Source: RGIG426 sp045639905 (GTDB lineage: Bacteria > Bacillota > Clostridia > Oscillospirales > Acutalibacteraceae). From it: a DNA stretch of 64,000 nt. Shown in pieces: positions 43,944-52,176 of the stretch; the first letter of the stretch is position 1; every line of letters begins with the position of its first letter. The stretch is from NCBI GenBank assembly GCA_045639905.1, contig JAZUDZ010000026.1:174828-238827 (forward strand). The letters are read 5' to 3'. The notes below the pieces were generated by a model. That model made no database searches. It saw only the letters and a program-made list of their open reading frames with translations, and had not been told where the DNA came from. Position numbers and translations under genes: made by a program.

Positions 43944-44222
43944 TCAGTCGTTATTCTTTTCTTGGCCAACCGAATACGGATTTTTGTTTTCACGGTAATC
44001 CGGCCCGGTATTGTCCAGTCTTGATAAGCAACTTAAAATAATGGTCACCGTCAAAACATAGCCGAACCAAACACCAAATGCAACCAGTGAATACCATAAA
44101 GGCCAGCCAAGTACAAAATGAAGCAAAAGAAGTAGAAAGCCCGGAACACTCCACTGAATATGAAATATCACATTCAGCAAAAGACATAACCAAAACCCGC
44201 AATCCGGAGCTGCCCTTCTCAT
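43944..44222 (-). CDS. Small membrane protein of the SPFH operon
   Basis: About 92 residues, two or three hydrophobic helices (FWLCLLLNVIFHI, VPGFLLLLLHFVLGWPLW, VWFGYVLTVTIILSCL) and a charged tail (NDTGPDYRENKNP-like). Family not recognised. ATG 44222 was chosen because GAAGGG is 6 bases upstream; earlier ATG and start codons lie closer to or inside the site. It is the first gene of the small membrane protein-SPFH-zinc ribbon-TPM operon. Confidence 0.65.
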   Translation of the reverse strand: MRRAAPDCGFWLCLLLNVIFHIQWSVPGFLLLLLHFVLGWPLWYSLVAFGVWFGYVLTVTIILSCLSRLDNTGPDYRENKNPYSVGQEKNND

Positions 44223-44299
44223 ACGCATCCCTTCACTTAAACACACAATACTTCTTTACAAATTTATCATAAAAACAAATCTCTGGCAACAAAAATATA

Positions 44300-45136
44300 T
44301 TATTTTTGGAGCATGATAAACCCTGCCGCACTTCCACGTTCGGGCCCCGTAAAACGATGAGACCATAGTTCTTTAGGATGACACCGCGTGCAAACATCCG
44401 TAACGGAAATGTTTTCTTCGCGTATACCGGAAAGCAGCAAAACGCGTTTGTTTACTTCCCATAAATCAACGTGATACTTGCCGTTGCCATCGGGTGTCCC
44501 ACACTTCTCGTCAAAAAAGGGCAGCGATGAAAACTCATCATAAACGGGCTTGTCAATTTCAAAACAACATTTACCGATGGAAGGCCCAACCGCCGCATGA
44601 ATATTGGCAGGAATACAGCCATATATACTTGCCATTTTCTCAACGGTTTCCTTTCCGATTTGAAGAACCGTACCACGCCAACCGGCATGAGATATGGCAA
44701 CCACGCGTTTTACCGGATCCGCAAAATACAGCGGAACACAATCCGCATATAAAGTGCACAGAGGCAAATTGGGAATATTGGTTATCAGACCATCTACATC
44801 ATCATATGTTCTCTCGCGTAAAACACCGGATCCGGCATCTTCTTCTGTCACACAACGAACATTTTTTGTATGTGTTTGATGGGAGATTACAATTCGATTG
44901 TACGGCATGCCGACAGCATCACAAAAACGATGAAAATTTTCCTCAACAAGAGCCCTCTCATCACCACGGGAAAAACCAAGATTCATGCTTTCGAAAACAC
45001 CAGAACTCACGCCCCCCAACCGAGTTGAATAAGCATTCACAACACCGGGCAATTCGTCCAGAGAAGGAAACGAATAAAACGGAACCCCGCCTCGATTATT
45101 TACATGCAGTGCTTTACTTTCAGGAATCTTAGACAT
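44300..45136 (-). CDS. pgeF: PgeF family purine nucleoside/polyphenol-oxidase-like protein (YfiH)
   Basis: 278 residues, laccase-domain (YfiH) family. Members are purine nucleoside phosphorylases/deaminases or peptidoglycan-editing factors in E. coli. Metal-site segments are QTHTKNVR, the CVPLYFADP-type DCVPLYF, VVAISHAGWRGTV (conserved HAGWRGT) and the C-terminal THELWSHR-like CHPKELWSHRFTGPERGSA. ATG 45136 follows TTGGAGG. Own promoter at 45169-45197. Confidence 0.9.
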   Translation of the reverse strand: MSKIPESKALHVNNRGGVPFYSFPSLDELPGVVNAYSTRLGGVSSGVFESMNLGFSRGDERALVEENFHRFCDAVGMPYNRIVISHQTHTKNVRCVTEEDAGSGVLRERTYDDVDGLITNIPNLPLCTLYADCVPLYFADPVKRVVAISHAGWRGTVLQIGKETVEKMASIYGCIPANIHAAVGPSIGKCCFEIDKPVYDEFSSLPFFDEKCGTPDGNGKYHVDLWEVNKRVLLLSGIREENISVTDVCTRCHPKELWSHRFTGPERGSAAGFIMLQK

Positions 45137-45168
45137 ACATCTTCCTCCAAAGAAATCATTCTACTGTA

Positions 45169-45197
45169 TTTATAGCATATGTGATTAGAATTATCAA
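45169..45197 (-). promoter_or_regulatory. Promoter of pgeF
   Basis: On the minus strand TTGATA (45197-45192), 17-base spacer, TATAAA (45174-45169). Confidence 0.65.
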
Positions 45198-45268
45198 TAC
45201 AATTCGCAAACCATTGAAGCGCAACCGTTCACGTGTTGTAAAGTAAAGAACCTTCACGCTTTCAAAAC

Positions 45269-45295
45269 AAAAAAATGAGCGCTGAAAAAGCGCTC
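45269..45295 (-). terminator. Terminator after the exonuclease gene
   Basis: GAGCGCT/AGCGCTC stem (45295-45289 with 45283-45277) and an ATTTTTTT tract on the minus strand, just after the stop codon of the 45304 gene. Confidence 0.85.
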
Positions 45296-45303
45296 AATCT
45301 TTT

Positions 45304-46179
45304 TTATTCGACGGTTCCCTCGTTGGCGGATTCGTCTTCAGGCTGTACAAACTCGCTCAACCTTTTTCTTACCGAAACCTTATCGAACATCTCACGAATT
45401 TGAACCCGAGCAGTATATTTCTTACCACAGCTACACTCGGATTCCGTACAAAGCATTTTACAGGAATATCGCCATTTTCCCACATGCTTTAGTTGTTTTC
45501 CGCAAGAAGGACAGTTAAAGACCAAATATTCCGGCCTAACCAACGGATCTGATATCTTCGTCACATTTCTTGGTTTAAAAAGTAACCTTTCGTAAAACTC
45601 TTCATCGGCTTCATGAACAAAGTTTTCAAACGTTTCAGGCTGGTATAGTTTTCTAAACACTCGAGCCGTCATCAAACTATCGTCTTTCGCTCTGTGGGCA
45701 GATAAATCATCACCCGAAATACCAACAATTTCCGCAGCAGAAGATAATCCAAGCTGTTGTTTTCGATACTTCGGTTCCATATTCATTTGACAATATGCCT
45801 GTGCATCTGCATATCGTTCCAAGAACGGAATCCTTTCCCCACCTAAAAAGTATTTACAGTTTTCAAGAAGAACCAGTAGATCCGAGGTGCTCCACGTTAA
45901 TAAGACGGATTTTTTTCCGACAAATTTTTGAAACTTTTTTACTGCTTCCGGGAATGTACATCCATCTTCAAGACTTTCTTCATCAATTCCGGTGAGATTC
46001 GTCACTAAGTTTGTAATCTTTTTGCTGACAACCGGTTTAATAAAAGCTTGAAAGGTGCCGATAAGTGAAAGATTTTCATCAAGCTTAACGGCACCGAATT
46101 CAATTATCTCGTTAAAATAACGGTGCACCTTTTTGGAATATGAACCGTTCCATTCTAAATCTAGAATGACGTATTGCAT
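45304..46179 (-). CDS. DnaQ-like 3'-5' exonuclease with zinc ribbon (KapD-like)
   Basis: 291 residues. DEDDh exonuclease: motif I VILDLEWNGS (D-x-E), motif II region LTGIDEES and LLTWSTSDLLVLLEN, motif III SAHRAKDDSLMTARVF (H-x4-D). The C-terminal third is a zinc-binding region: CPSCGKQLKH, CKMLCTESECSCGKKY. No polymerase. RNA or DNA substrate is unknown. The start codon overlaps the hinT stop by one base, so translation is coupled. Confidence 0.88.
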   Translation of the reverse strand: MQYVILDLEWNGSYSKKVHRYFNEIIEFGAVKLDENLSLIGTFQAFIKPVVSKKITNLVTNLTGIDEESLEDGCTFPEAVKKFQKFVGKKSVLLTWSTSDLLVLLENCKYFLGGERIPFLERYADAQAYCQMNMEPKYRKQQLGLSSAAEIVGISGDDLSAHRAKDDSLMTARVFRKLYQPETFENFVHEADEEFYERLLFKPRNVTKISDPLVRPEYLVFNCPSCGKQLKHVGKWRYSCKMLCTESECSCGKKYTARVQIREMFDKVSVRKRLSEFVQPEDESANEGTVE

Positions 46180-46520
46180 TATCCCATCGTCACATCGAGT
46201 TTTCTGCCGCCAAGAACATGAAAATGCAAATGCATAACCGTTTGACCAGCGTCTTCTCCGTTGTTTGTAATGACACGGAAATTCTCAATGTTTAGCTCCT
46301 TTGTGATTTTGGCGATAACCTCAAAAATATGTCCGACAACAGCGGCATTTTCAGCCGAAATTTCACACACACCGCAAGCGATATGCTCCTTCGGAATAAC
46401 CAAAATATGTTCCGGTGCCTGAGGATTGACATCGCGAAATGCTAGAACCGTATCGTCCTCATATACCTTGGTTGAAGGAATCTCGCCCGCAACAATTTTA
46501 CAAAAAATACAATCCGACAT
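46179..46520 (-). CDS. hinT: Histidine triad nucleotide-binding protein
   Basis: 113 residues, HIT family. Purine nucleoside phosphoramidase; the catalytic triad is VMHLHFHVLGG (HxHxHxx). N-terminal zinc-binding CIFCKIV and EDDTVLAFRDVNPQAPEHILVIPKEHI match the family. Located 12 bases after alaS, with which it may be co-transcribed: HinT hydrolyses aminoacyl-adenylates, so the pairing is biochemically sensible. Confidence 0.95.
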   Translation of the reverse strand: MSDCIFCKIVAGEIPSTKVYEDDTVLAFRDVNPQAPEHILVIPKEHIACGVCEISAENAAVVGHIFEVIAKITKELNIENFRVITNNGEDAGQTVMHLHFHVLGGRKLDVTMG

Positions 46521-46531
46521 ATGCGACCTCC

Positions 46532-49153
46532 TTATTGCAAAGAAGCTTTCACTTCTTCAATTGCTTTTTGTACGGCTGAAACATCTTTACCGGCGCCCAT
46601 AGCGGAATCCGGACGGCCTCCGCCGTTTCCTCCTGCAGCCATGCAAGCTGTTTTCACTAATTTTCCGGCATTGACTCCTGATTTAACTGCCTCCGAACCG
46701 GCGACACAACCGAATGAAACACCGTTGTCATTTTTTCCAACCAGCAAAACCACCATTTTCGGATCCATAATATCCTTACAGCGGTCACATAGTCCTCGAA
46801 CCGTAGTTGCATCTGAGCCATCAAAAACAGCGGACACAAATGTTACGGTGCCAATCACTTCTTGATTCTTAAGAATATCGCCAAGCTGGGAAGATGCAAT
46901 CTTCGCTTCAGCTGTTTCCAAATCATGTTTTAGGGATTTAATCTCTCCCATCAACTGTCCGGAACGACGAACCAGATCATCAGGAGAATTCGCTTTAATC
47001 AATTGTGTGACTTCGGAAAGTGTATCTTGCTGAGCGCGCAAAACGTCTAGAACATTACTTCCTGTAACAGCTTCAATACGACGAACACCGGCCGCGACAG
47101 AAGATTCCGTCACAATATGGAAGAGACCTAGTTTAGCTGTATTATCAACGTGCGTACCACCACAGAATTCAACAGAAACAGAAGGTACACTAACCACTCG
47201 AACAACATCGCCGTATTTCTCGCCAAACAATGCCATAGCACCAAGTTTCTTGGCTTCTTCAATCGGCATTTCCTTGATATCACTATCAATACCGGCTAAA
47301 ATCCACGCATTCACTTGATCCTCAACAAGTTTCAATTCTTCAGGTGTCAAGGCGGAAAAATGAGTGAAGTCAAAACGCATACGTTTATCGTCAACCAACT
47401 GACCTGCCTGTTCAACGTGCGTTCCGAGAATTTTTCTCAAAGCAGCTTGAAGCAGATGAGCCGCCGTATGGTTTCGCATCGTAGATTTCCTGGTAACTTC
47501 ATCAACTTTGGCATTAACCGTATCACCAACGCGGATGTCCCCCTGATTCACAACACCGTTGTGTAAAATGACACCGGCCCCAGCCCTTAAAGTCTTTACC
47601 ACTTCAAAAACGCCGCCTTCACAGGAAAGCATGCCGATATCACCAACTTGTCCACCGCTTTCTCCATAGAACGGAGTCACGTCCAAAACAATGGTCGCTT
47701 CATCACCGAGAGTCACAGAATCAACCAATTCGTTGTTTTGAATAATGGAAACAACTTTTGCGGATTCCTCTAACTTTTCATAGCCGACGAATTTGGAAGC
47801 CTCCAGCTTTTCGGCAATAGCAGCCTTTCCCTTCCATGCATCCGCGCCGGCATCTTTACGGGCATTACGAGCACGGGTTCTTTGTTCAGCCATCAAATCC
47901 TGGAATTTATTCTCGTCAACCTTAAGACCTTTTTCTTCCAAAATATCAACGGTTAAATCCAGCGGGAAGCCATAGGTGTCATAGAGCTTAAACGCTACTT
48001 CACCCGGGAGCGTATCCCCTTTCAGACCGGCAAGTTGCTCATTTAACAACTGCAAACCACTGTCAATCGTTTTGTCGAAAGCTTCTTCTTCGTTTTTGAT
48101 TAATTTCTTAATGAAATCTTCTTTCTCCTTCAGTTCAGGATAAGCAGACAGGTTTTCATGAATAACCGTCTCACAAACTTGGTACAAGAACGGTTCTTTT
48201 ATTCCCAAAAGACGACCGTGTCGAGCCGCGCGACGAAGCAAACGACGAAGAACATATCCACGTCCCTCGTTAGAAGGCATAACACCGTCACCGACCATAA
48301 ATGTCGTGGAACGAATGTGATCGGTAATAACGCGAAGTGAAACATCGTTTCGCTCGTCGGCACCATACTCCACACCGGCGATTTTGCTGATATGTTTCAT
48401 GATGTTTTGAACCGTATCAACTTCAAATAGGTTTTCAACACCTTGCATAATGCAAGCCAAACGCTCGAGGCCCATACCGGTATCAATGTTGGGATGTGCA
48501 AGAGGTGTATAGGTTCCCTGTCCATCACTGTCAAACTGTGTAAATACAAGGTTCCAGAATTCAACGAAACGATCACAGTCACAGCCAACGTGACAATCCG
48601 GTTTTCCACATCCATGCTCCGGTCCACGATCAAAATAAATTTCAGAACAAGGACCGCAAGGACCTTCACCATGTTCCCAGAAGTTGTCCTCTTTACCCAG
48701 ACGAACCATATGGGAAGGATCTACACCGTTTTCCTTAGTCCAAATTTCAAACGCTTCATCGTCGTCTTCATAGATACTGACATACAGTTTATCCGCCGGA
48801 AGTTCCAGAACCTTGGTGCAAAACTCCCAAGCCCATGCCGTTGCATCATGTTTGAAATAATCACCGAAACTGAAGTTACCAAGCATCTCAAAATAGGTTC
48901 CGTGACGAGCCGTTTTACCAACTCTTTCAATATCCGGTGTACGAATACATTTTTGACATGTGGTTACTCTCTTGCGAGGCGGCGTAACCTCTCCGGTGAA
49001 ATATTTTTTCATCGGGGCCATACCAGCCGGAATTAACAAAAGCGACTTGTCACCCTGCGGAATCAAAGAAAAACTCGGTAAACGAAGATGTCCCTTTGAT
49101 TCAAAGAATGCCAAATACTTTTCACGCAACTCATTAAGACCTGTCCATTCCAT
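46532..49153 (-). CDS. alaS: Alanyl-tRNA synthetase
   Basis: 873 residues. Class II synthetase that charges tRNA-Ala and edits Ser/Gly-tRNA-Ala. N-terminal catalytic motifs FFESKGHLRLPSFSLIPQGD, PRKRVTTCQKCIRTPDI, GPCGPCSEIYFDRG and the GMGLERL motif 3; editing domain HTAAHLL and CGGTHVDNTAKLG (zinc); C-terminal DHHA1 GNGGGRPDSAMGAGKD-type block. ATG 49153 was chosen over GTG 49162 because GAGGTGA lies about 8 bases upstream. Controlled by a T-box leader. Confidence 0.97.
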   Translation of the reverse strand: MEWTGLNELREKYLAFFESKGHLRLPSFSLIPQGDKSLLLIPAGMAPMKKYFTGEVTPPRKRVTTCQKCIRTPDIERVGKTARHGTYFEMLGNFSFGDYFKHDATAWAWEFCTKVLELPADKLYVSIYEDDDEAFEIWTKENGVDPSHMVRLGKEDNFWEHGEGPCGPCSEIYFDRGPEHGCGKPDCHVGCDCDRFVEFWNLVFTQFDSDGQGTYTPLAHPNIDTGMGLERLACIMQGVENLFEVDTVQNIMKHISKIAGVEYGADERNDVSLRVITDHIRSTTFMVGDGVMPSNEGRGYVLRRLLRRAARHGRLLGIKEPFLYQVCETVIHENLSAYPELKEKEDFIKKLIKNEEEAFDKTIDSGLQLLNEQLAGLKGDTLPGEVAFKLYDTYGFPLDLTVDILEEKGLKVDENKFQDLMAEQRTRARNARKDAGADAWKGKAAIAEKLEASKFVGYEKLEESAKVVSIIQNNELVDSVTLGDEATIVLDVTPFYGESGGQVGDIGMLSCEGGVFEVVKTLRAGAGVILHNGVVNQGDIRVGDTVNAKVDEVTRKSTMRNHTAAHLLQAALRKILGTHVEQAGQLVDDKRMRFDFTHFSALTPEELKLVEDQVNAWILAGIDSDIKEMPIEEAKKLGAMALFGEKYGDVVRVVSVPSVSVEFCGGTHVDNTAKLGLFHIVTESSVAAGVRRIEAVTGSNVLDVLRAQQDTLSEVTQLIKANSPDDLVRRSGQLMGEIKSLKHDLETAEAKIASSQLGDILKNQEVIGTVTFVSAVFDGSDATTVRGLCDRCKDIMDPKMVVLLVGKNDNGVSFGCVAGSEAVKSGVNAGKLVKTACMAAGGNGGGRPDSAMGAGKDVSAVQKAIEEVKASLQ

Positions 49154-49172
49154 TTTTATCACCTCATCTAAA

Positions 49173-49390
49173 ATAAAAAAATAGCCTTCATCCCAAGAAG
49201 GGACGAAGACAACTCCGCGGTACCACCCAAATTGCAGTTACCTGCCACTTTGAATCCTTAACGCGGAAAACGCCACCACTCAACGCAGTGGAGCTCAGGG
49301 ATGGCTGTTGATTGTAACACATAAACGTTCTTTCAGCTCTGACATACAGAAAACGTTCTCTCTGAATGGTAAAAAATCAACTCTTCCCGT
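49173..49390 (-). promoter_or_regulatory. T-box leader of alaS
   Basis: This fills most of the 408-base gap between alaS and the next gene. On the minus strand: stem I base GGGA/TCCC with inner helix GTTGATT/AATCAAC (49381-49375 pairing before the 49305 region), the specifier loop A-GCC-A at 49305-49303 reading alanine codon GCC, the T-box core TGGTACCGCG (49225-49216), and the terminator hairpin GTCTTCGTCCC/GGGATGAAGGC (49210-49200 with 49194-49184) before TATTTTTTT. Uncharged tRNA-Ala binding should favour the antiterminator and allow alaS transcription. Confidence 0.93.
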
Positions 49391-49410
49391 CACGGCTTTT
49401 TAACAAAAAT

Positions 49411-49439
49411 AGTATACATTCACCCCGTCGTTCTGTCAA
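49411..49439 (-). promoter_or_regulatory. Promoter of the alaS T-box transcript
   Basis: On the minus strand TTGACA (49439-49434), 17-base spacer, TATACT (49416-49411), about 25 bases before the T-box stem I. Confidence 0.85.
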
Positions 49440-49463
49440 GGATTTTCCAAAGACATATCATTG

Positions 49464-49491
49464 GTTACAAAATTGTAACTATGAGTTACAA
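49464..49491 (+). promoter_or_regulatory. GTTACAA inverted repeat with extra half-site
   Basis: GTTACAA-AA-TTGTAAC (49464-49479) followed by another GTTACAA (49485-49491), between the alaS promoter and the sugar-transferase gene. The spacing and symmetry look like an operator, but no matching regulator is seen in the window. Confidence 0.45.
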
Positions 49492-49561
49492 AAATGAAAC
49501 TATGTAAACGAATTCATATAAGATAAAATAGTGGCGTAATAAATTGAAAGGAGGAAACAAA

Positions 49562-50233
49562 ATGAAACCTGAAGTGCATAACAACACAGAAAAAGTGCTG
49601 CCAAGTCGTGGATATATGGTTTTCAAGCGTTGCATGGATGTTGTTTTTTCTCTCATTTTGTTAGTTCTCCTTTTCCCCATGATGATTATCATCAGCATAC
49701 TGTCCGCCGTCGACACAAAAGCTTCTCCCTTATTCCTCCAAATCCGCGTTGGCAAAGACGGCAAGTATTTCCGATGCCTTAAATTCAGGACCATGAGCAA
49801 AGATGCTCCTGCAAATGTTGCGACTTGTGATATGGAAGCCCGCAAATACGTTTCTCCTATCGGGCACTTCTTAAGAAACGCCAGTTTAGACGAATTGCCG
49901 CAATTGATTAACATTTTCAAGGGAGATATGAGTTTTGTAGGCCCAAGACCGATTATTCCCGCCGAAAAAGAATTGATTCATTTGCGTAAACTCCACCAGG
50001 CTGAAATAGTCCGTCCAGGTCTTACCGGTTGGGCTCAAATTAACGGTCGAGATAACCTCCGAGTTGCAAAAAAAGCTTTCATGGACGGCTACTATGCCCG
50101 CCATTCTTCTTTTATATTTGATGTTTCCATTTTATACCGTACCGTTTTTTGCGTTCTGCGTTCTGAAAACATCGTTGACGGACATGAAATTCGCGAAGCG
50201 GATATTCAAGTGTATTTAAACCGTACAGCTTAA
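49562..50233 (+). CDS. Bacterial sugar transferase (initiating phosphoglycosyl transferase)
   Basis: About 223 residues: the short WcaJ/PglC-like catalytic core with one N-terminal membrane anchor (VFSLILLVLLFPMMIIISIL) and no polytopic N-terminal half. Motifs are FLQIRVGKDGKYFRCLKFRTM, NASLDELPQLINIFKGDMSFVGPRP, and RPGLTGWAQINGRDNL. It transfers a sugar-1-phosphate to undecaprenyl phosphate to start a surface glycan. ATG 49562 has AAAGGAGG upstream. It stands alone; no other glycosyltransferase or polymer gene is nearby, so its glycan is unknown. Confidence 0.9.
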   Translation: MKPEVHNNTEKVLPSRGYMVFKRCMDVVFSLILLVLLFPMMIIISILSAVDTKASPLFLQIRVGKDGKYFRCLKFRTMSKDAPANVATCDMEARKYVSPIGHFLRNASLDELPQLINIFKGDMSFVGPRPIIPAEKELIHLRKLHQAEIVRPGLTGWAQINGRDNLRVAKKAFMDGYYARHSSFIFDVSILYRTVFCVLRSENIVDGHEIREADIQVYLNRTA

Positions 50234-50248
50234 TACAAACTATATTTA

Positions 50249-50277
50249 GACACGATTTTCCAATCGTGTCTTTTTTT
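50249..50277 (+). terminator. Terminator after the sugar transferase gene
   Basis: 9-bp stem GACACGATT/AATCGTGTC (50249-50257, 50262-50270) plus seven Ts. Confidence 0.9.
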
Positions 50278-50362
50278 GTGGTTCTAACATAGAATTGTTG
50301 ATTTTCCATACTATATGTAGTAATATAAATTTAAATAGATTTATTCAAGGAGGAACTTTACA

Positions 50363-50818
50363 ATGAAATGTCCTTTTTGCAATGAGCCGGATACGCGCGT
50401 TTTAGATTCACGCCCAACGGAAGAAGATACCAGCATCCGTCGTCGCAGAGAATGCCAAAAATGCGGCAAACGATTTACCACATATGAAATGGTTGAACGC
50501 ACCCCTATTATTGTTGTAAAAAACGATAAATCCCGCGAAGAATTTGATCGCGAAAAATTATTGCGTGGTTTACTTCGTGCATGCGAAAAAAGACCGATTT
50601 CCATTCAAACCCTGGAGCATGTTGTTGACTCCATAGAAACCAGCATTCGCAATTCCATGGACAGAGAAGTCACTTCCGAAAAAATCGGTGAGTATGCAAT
50701 GAAAGAACTTAAAGAAATTGATGAAGTTGCATATGTCCGTTTTTCTTCTGTATACCGTCATTTTAAAGATATCAGCAGCTTCCAGGAAGCAATTGTCAAG
50801 CTGCTAGAAGAAACCTAA
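50363..50818 (+). CDS. nrdR: Transcriptional repressor NrdR
   Basis: 151 residues. Zinc ribbon MKCPFC...CQKCGKRFTTYE at the N-terminus, then an ATP-cone domain (VVKNDKSREEFDREKLLRGLLRACEKRP). It senses (d)ATP and represses ribonucleotide reductase genes; none of these is in the window. AAGGAGG precedes the ATG. 17 bases before ispF, so probably one transcript. Confidence 0.96.
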   Translation: MKCPFCNEPDTRVLDSRPTEEDTSIRRRRECQKCGKRFTTYEMVERTPIIVVKNDKSREEFDREKLLRGLLRACEKRPISIQTLEHVVDSIETSIRNSMDREVTSEKIGEYAMKELKEIDEVAYVRFSSVYRHFKDISSFQEAIVKLLEET

Positions 50819-50835
50819 CGGTAAGGAGTGTTTTT

Positions 50836-51315
50836 ATGCGAATCGGCCACGGCTATGACGTTCATCGTCTTGTTGGTAATAGACCGTTAATAATCGGAGG
50901 CGTTTCCATCCCCCACGAAAAAGGACTTTTAGGGCATTCTGATGCTGATGTCCTTTCACATGCAATTGCCGACGCTCTTTTGGGAGCGGCAGGTCTCGGA
51001 GATATTGGCCTCCATTTTCCGGATACAGACAATCAGTGGAAAGATGCTAACAGTTTACATTTATTGGAGCTTGTTGTGAATTTGCTTCAAAAGCACGGAT
51101 TTGCCGTTCACAATGTTGATGCAACCGTTATTGCCCAGAAGCCGAAACTGCGGCCTTATATCAAAACCATGAACGAAAACATTGCACGCGTTTTGGGAAT
51201 TAACGAAAACGCAGTAAATATCAAAGCAACCACCGAAGAAACTCTTGGATTTACTGGCTCTGAAGAAGGAATTTCCGCACATGCAGTGTGTTTAATTCTT
51301 GAAAAAAATGATTGA
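50836..51315 (+). CDS. ispF: 2-C-methyl-D-erythritol 2,4-cyclodiphosphate synthase
   Basis: 159 residues. MEP pathway enzyme that cyclises CDP-ME2P. Metal-binding GYDVHRL at 5-11 and HSDADVLSHAIADALLGA, and the C-terminal GFTGSEEGISAHAVCL. With ispH-rpsA and uppS it shows a MEP route feeding the cell-wall lipid carrier. AGGAGTG precedes the ATG at 50836. Confidence 0.96.
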   Translation: MRIGHGYDVHRLVGNRPLIIGGVSIPHEKGLLGHSDADVLSHAIADALLGAAGLGDIGLHFPDTDNQWKDANSLHLLELVVNLLQKHGFAVHNVDATVIAQKPKLRPYIKTMNENIARVLGINENAVNIKATTEETLGFTGSEEGISAHAVCLILEKND

Positions 51316-51372
51316 AATAGAATATTATTTGGTATATAATATCTTGTATTTATAAGGAAAGGGGAAATTTTG

Positions 51373-51666
51373 GTGCGCGTCAAATATGGCGAACAAAAAA
51401 AGAAAACTAAAAGTAAGAACACCATTTTTCTGATTGGTGTTTTGATTGTTGTCGCCTATTGTATTGTACGAATTGCCGTACTTCAAATGACCGTACATGA
51501 CAAAAAAGCCCAAATTGCCCTGCTCGAGAATCAAATCACCGAATTCCAACAACTCAATGATGATTTACAAAACAAGATTGATAACAATGACCTATATTTA
51601 GACCAACAAGCTCGCGAAAAAGGCTATGTTGATCCCGGCGCGGATGTTTTTCAAGAAACCCCTTAA
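51373..51666 (+). CDS. Septum formation initiator family protein (DivIC/FtsB type)
   Basis: About 97 residues. Basic N-terminus (KKKTKSKN), one membrane helix (TIFLIGVLIVVAYCIVRIAVL), then an extracytoplasmic coiled coil (KKAQIALLENQITEFQQLNDDLQNKI) and a short tail with LDQQAREKGYVDPG. The architecture is that of DivIC/FtsB, which link FtsL and FtsQ in the divisome. Start GTG 51373 or TTG 51370; GGGG lies 5-8 bases upstream. 26 bases before the S1 gene, as commonly seen in Clostridia. Confidence 0.88.
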   Translation: MRVKYGEQKKKTKSKNTIFLIGVLIVVAYCIVRIAVLQMTVHDKKAQIALLENQITEFQQLNDDLQNKIDNNDLYLDQQAREKGYVDPGADVFQETP

Positions 51667-51692
51667 TTTGATTATAAGGAGATACGCGATAT

Positions 51693-52115
51693 ATGACATA
51701 TGAAGTTGGTGCTATTGTCGAGGGAAAAGTAACCGGAATTGCAAAATTCGGTGCCTTTGTGGCACTCGATGAAAAAACAACAGGAATGGTGCATATTTCC
51801 GAGGTTTCTTCAACCTTCGTTCAAAATGTTGGAGATATTTTAAGCGAAGGACAGACCGTCAAGGTAAAGATTCTCTCCATTGGTGAAGATGGAAAAATTG
51901 CGCTTTCCATCAAGAAAGCCGCAACACCTGCCAAACGTGCACCAAAGCCAACAACACACACAGCCGACAACCCGGGCTCATTTGAGTGGCAGCCCCGCAA
52001 AACGGATTGTTCCAATTTTGAGGAAATGATGAAACAATTCATGCAGGACAGCGATGAGAAATTATCCGATTTAAAACGTGTAACCGACGAGAAGCATGGT
52101 TCCCGTCGAAAATAA
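51693..52115 (+). CDS. S1 RNA-binding domain protein
   Basis: 140 residues. One S1 domain at 5-75 (VGAIVEGKVTGIAKFGAFVALDEKTTGMVHISEVS, GQTVKVKILSIGEDGKIALSIKKA), then a basic/Pro-rich linker and a helical tail with FEEMMKQFMQDSDEKLSDLKR. Resembles B. subtilis YugI/GSP13-type ribosome-associated proteins. AAGGAGA precedes the ATG. Confidence 0.9.
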   Translation: MTYEVGAIVEGKVTGIAKFGAFVALDEKTTGMVHISEVSSTFVQNVGDILSEGQTVKVKILSIGEDGKIALSIKKAATPAKRAPKPTTHTADNPGSFEWQPRKTDCSNFEEMMKQFMQDSDEKLSDLKRVTDEKHGSRRK

Positions 52116-52129
52116 ACCATATCTAAAAA

Positions 52130-52156
52130 AGGCGGGAAATCATTCCTGCCTCTTTT
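52130..52156 (+). terminator. Terminator after the S1 gene
   Basis: Stem AGGCGGGAA/TTCCTGCCT (52130-52138, 52143-52151, one G-U) then CTTTTG. Confidence 0.7.
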
Positions 52157-52176
52157 GTTTGAAAGGACTACTTAAA

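Noticed and set aside
44494..45132. 212-residue open frame opposite pgeF
   Set aside because: Antisense shadow of a conserved gene; His/Gln-rich low-quality composition and no ribosome site.
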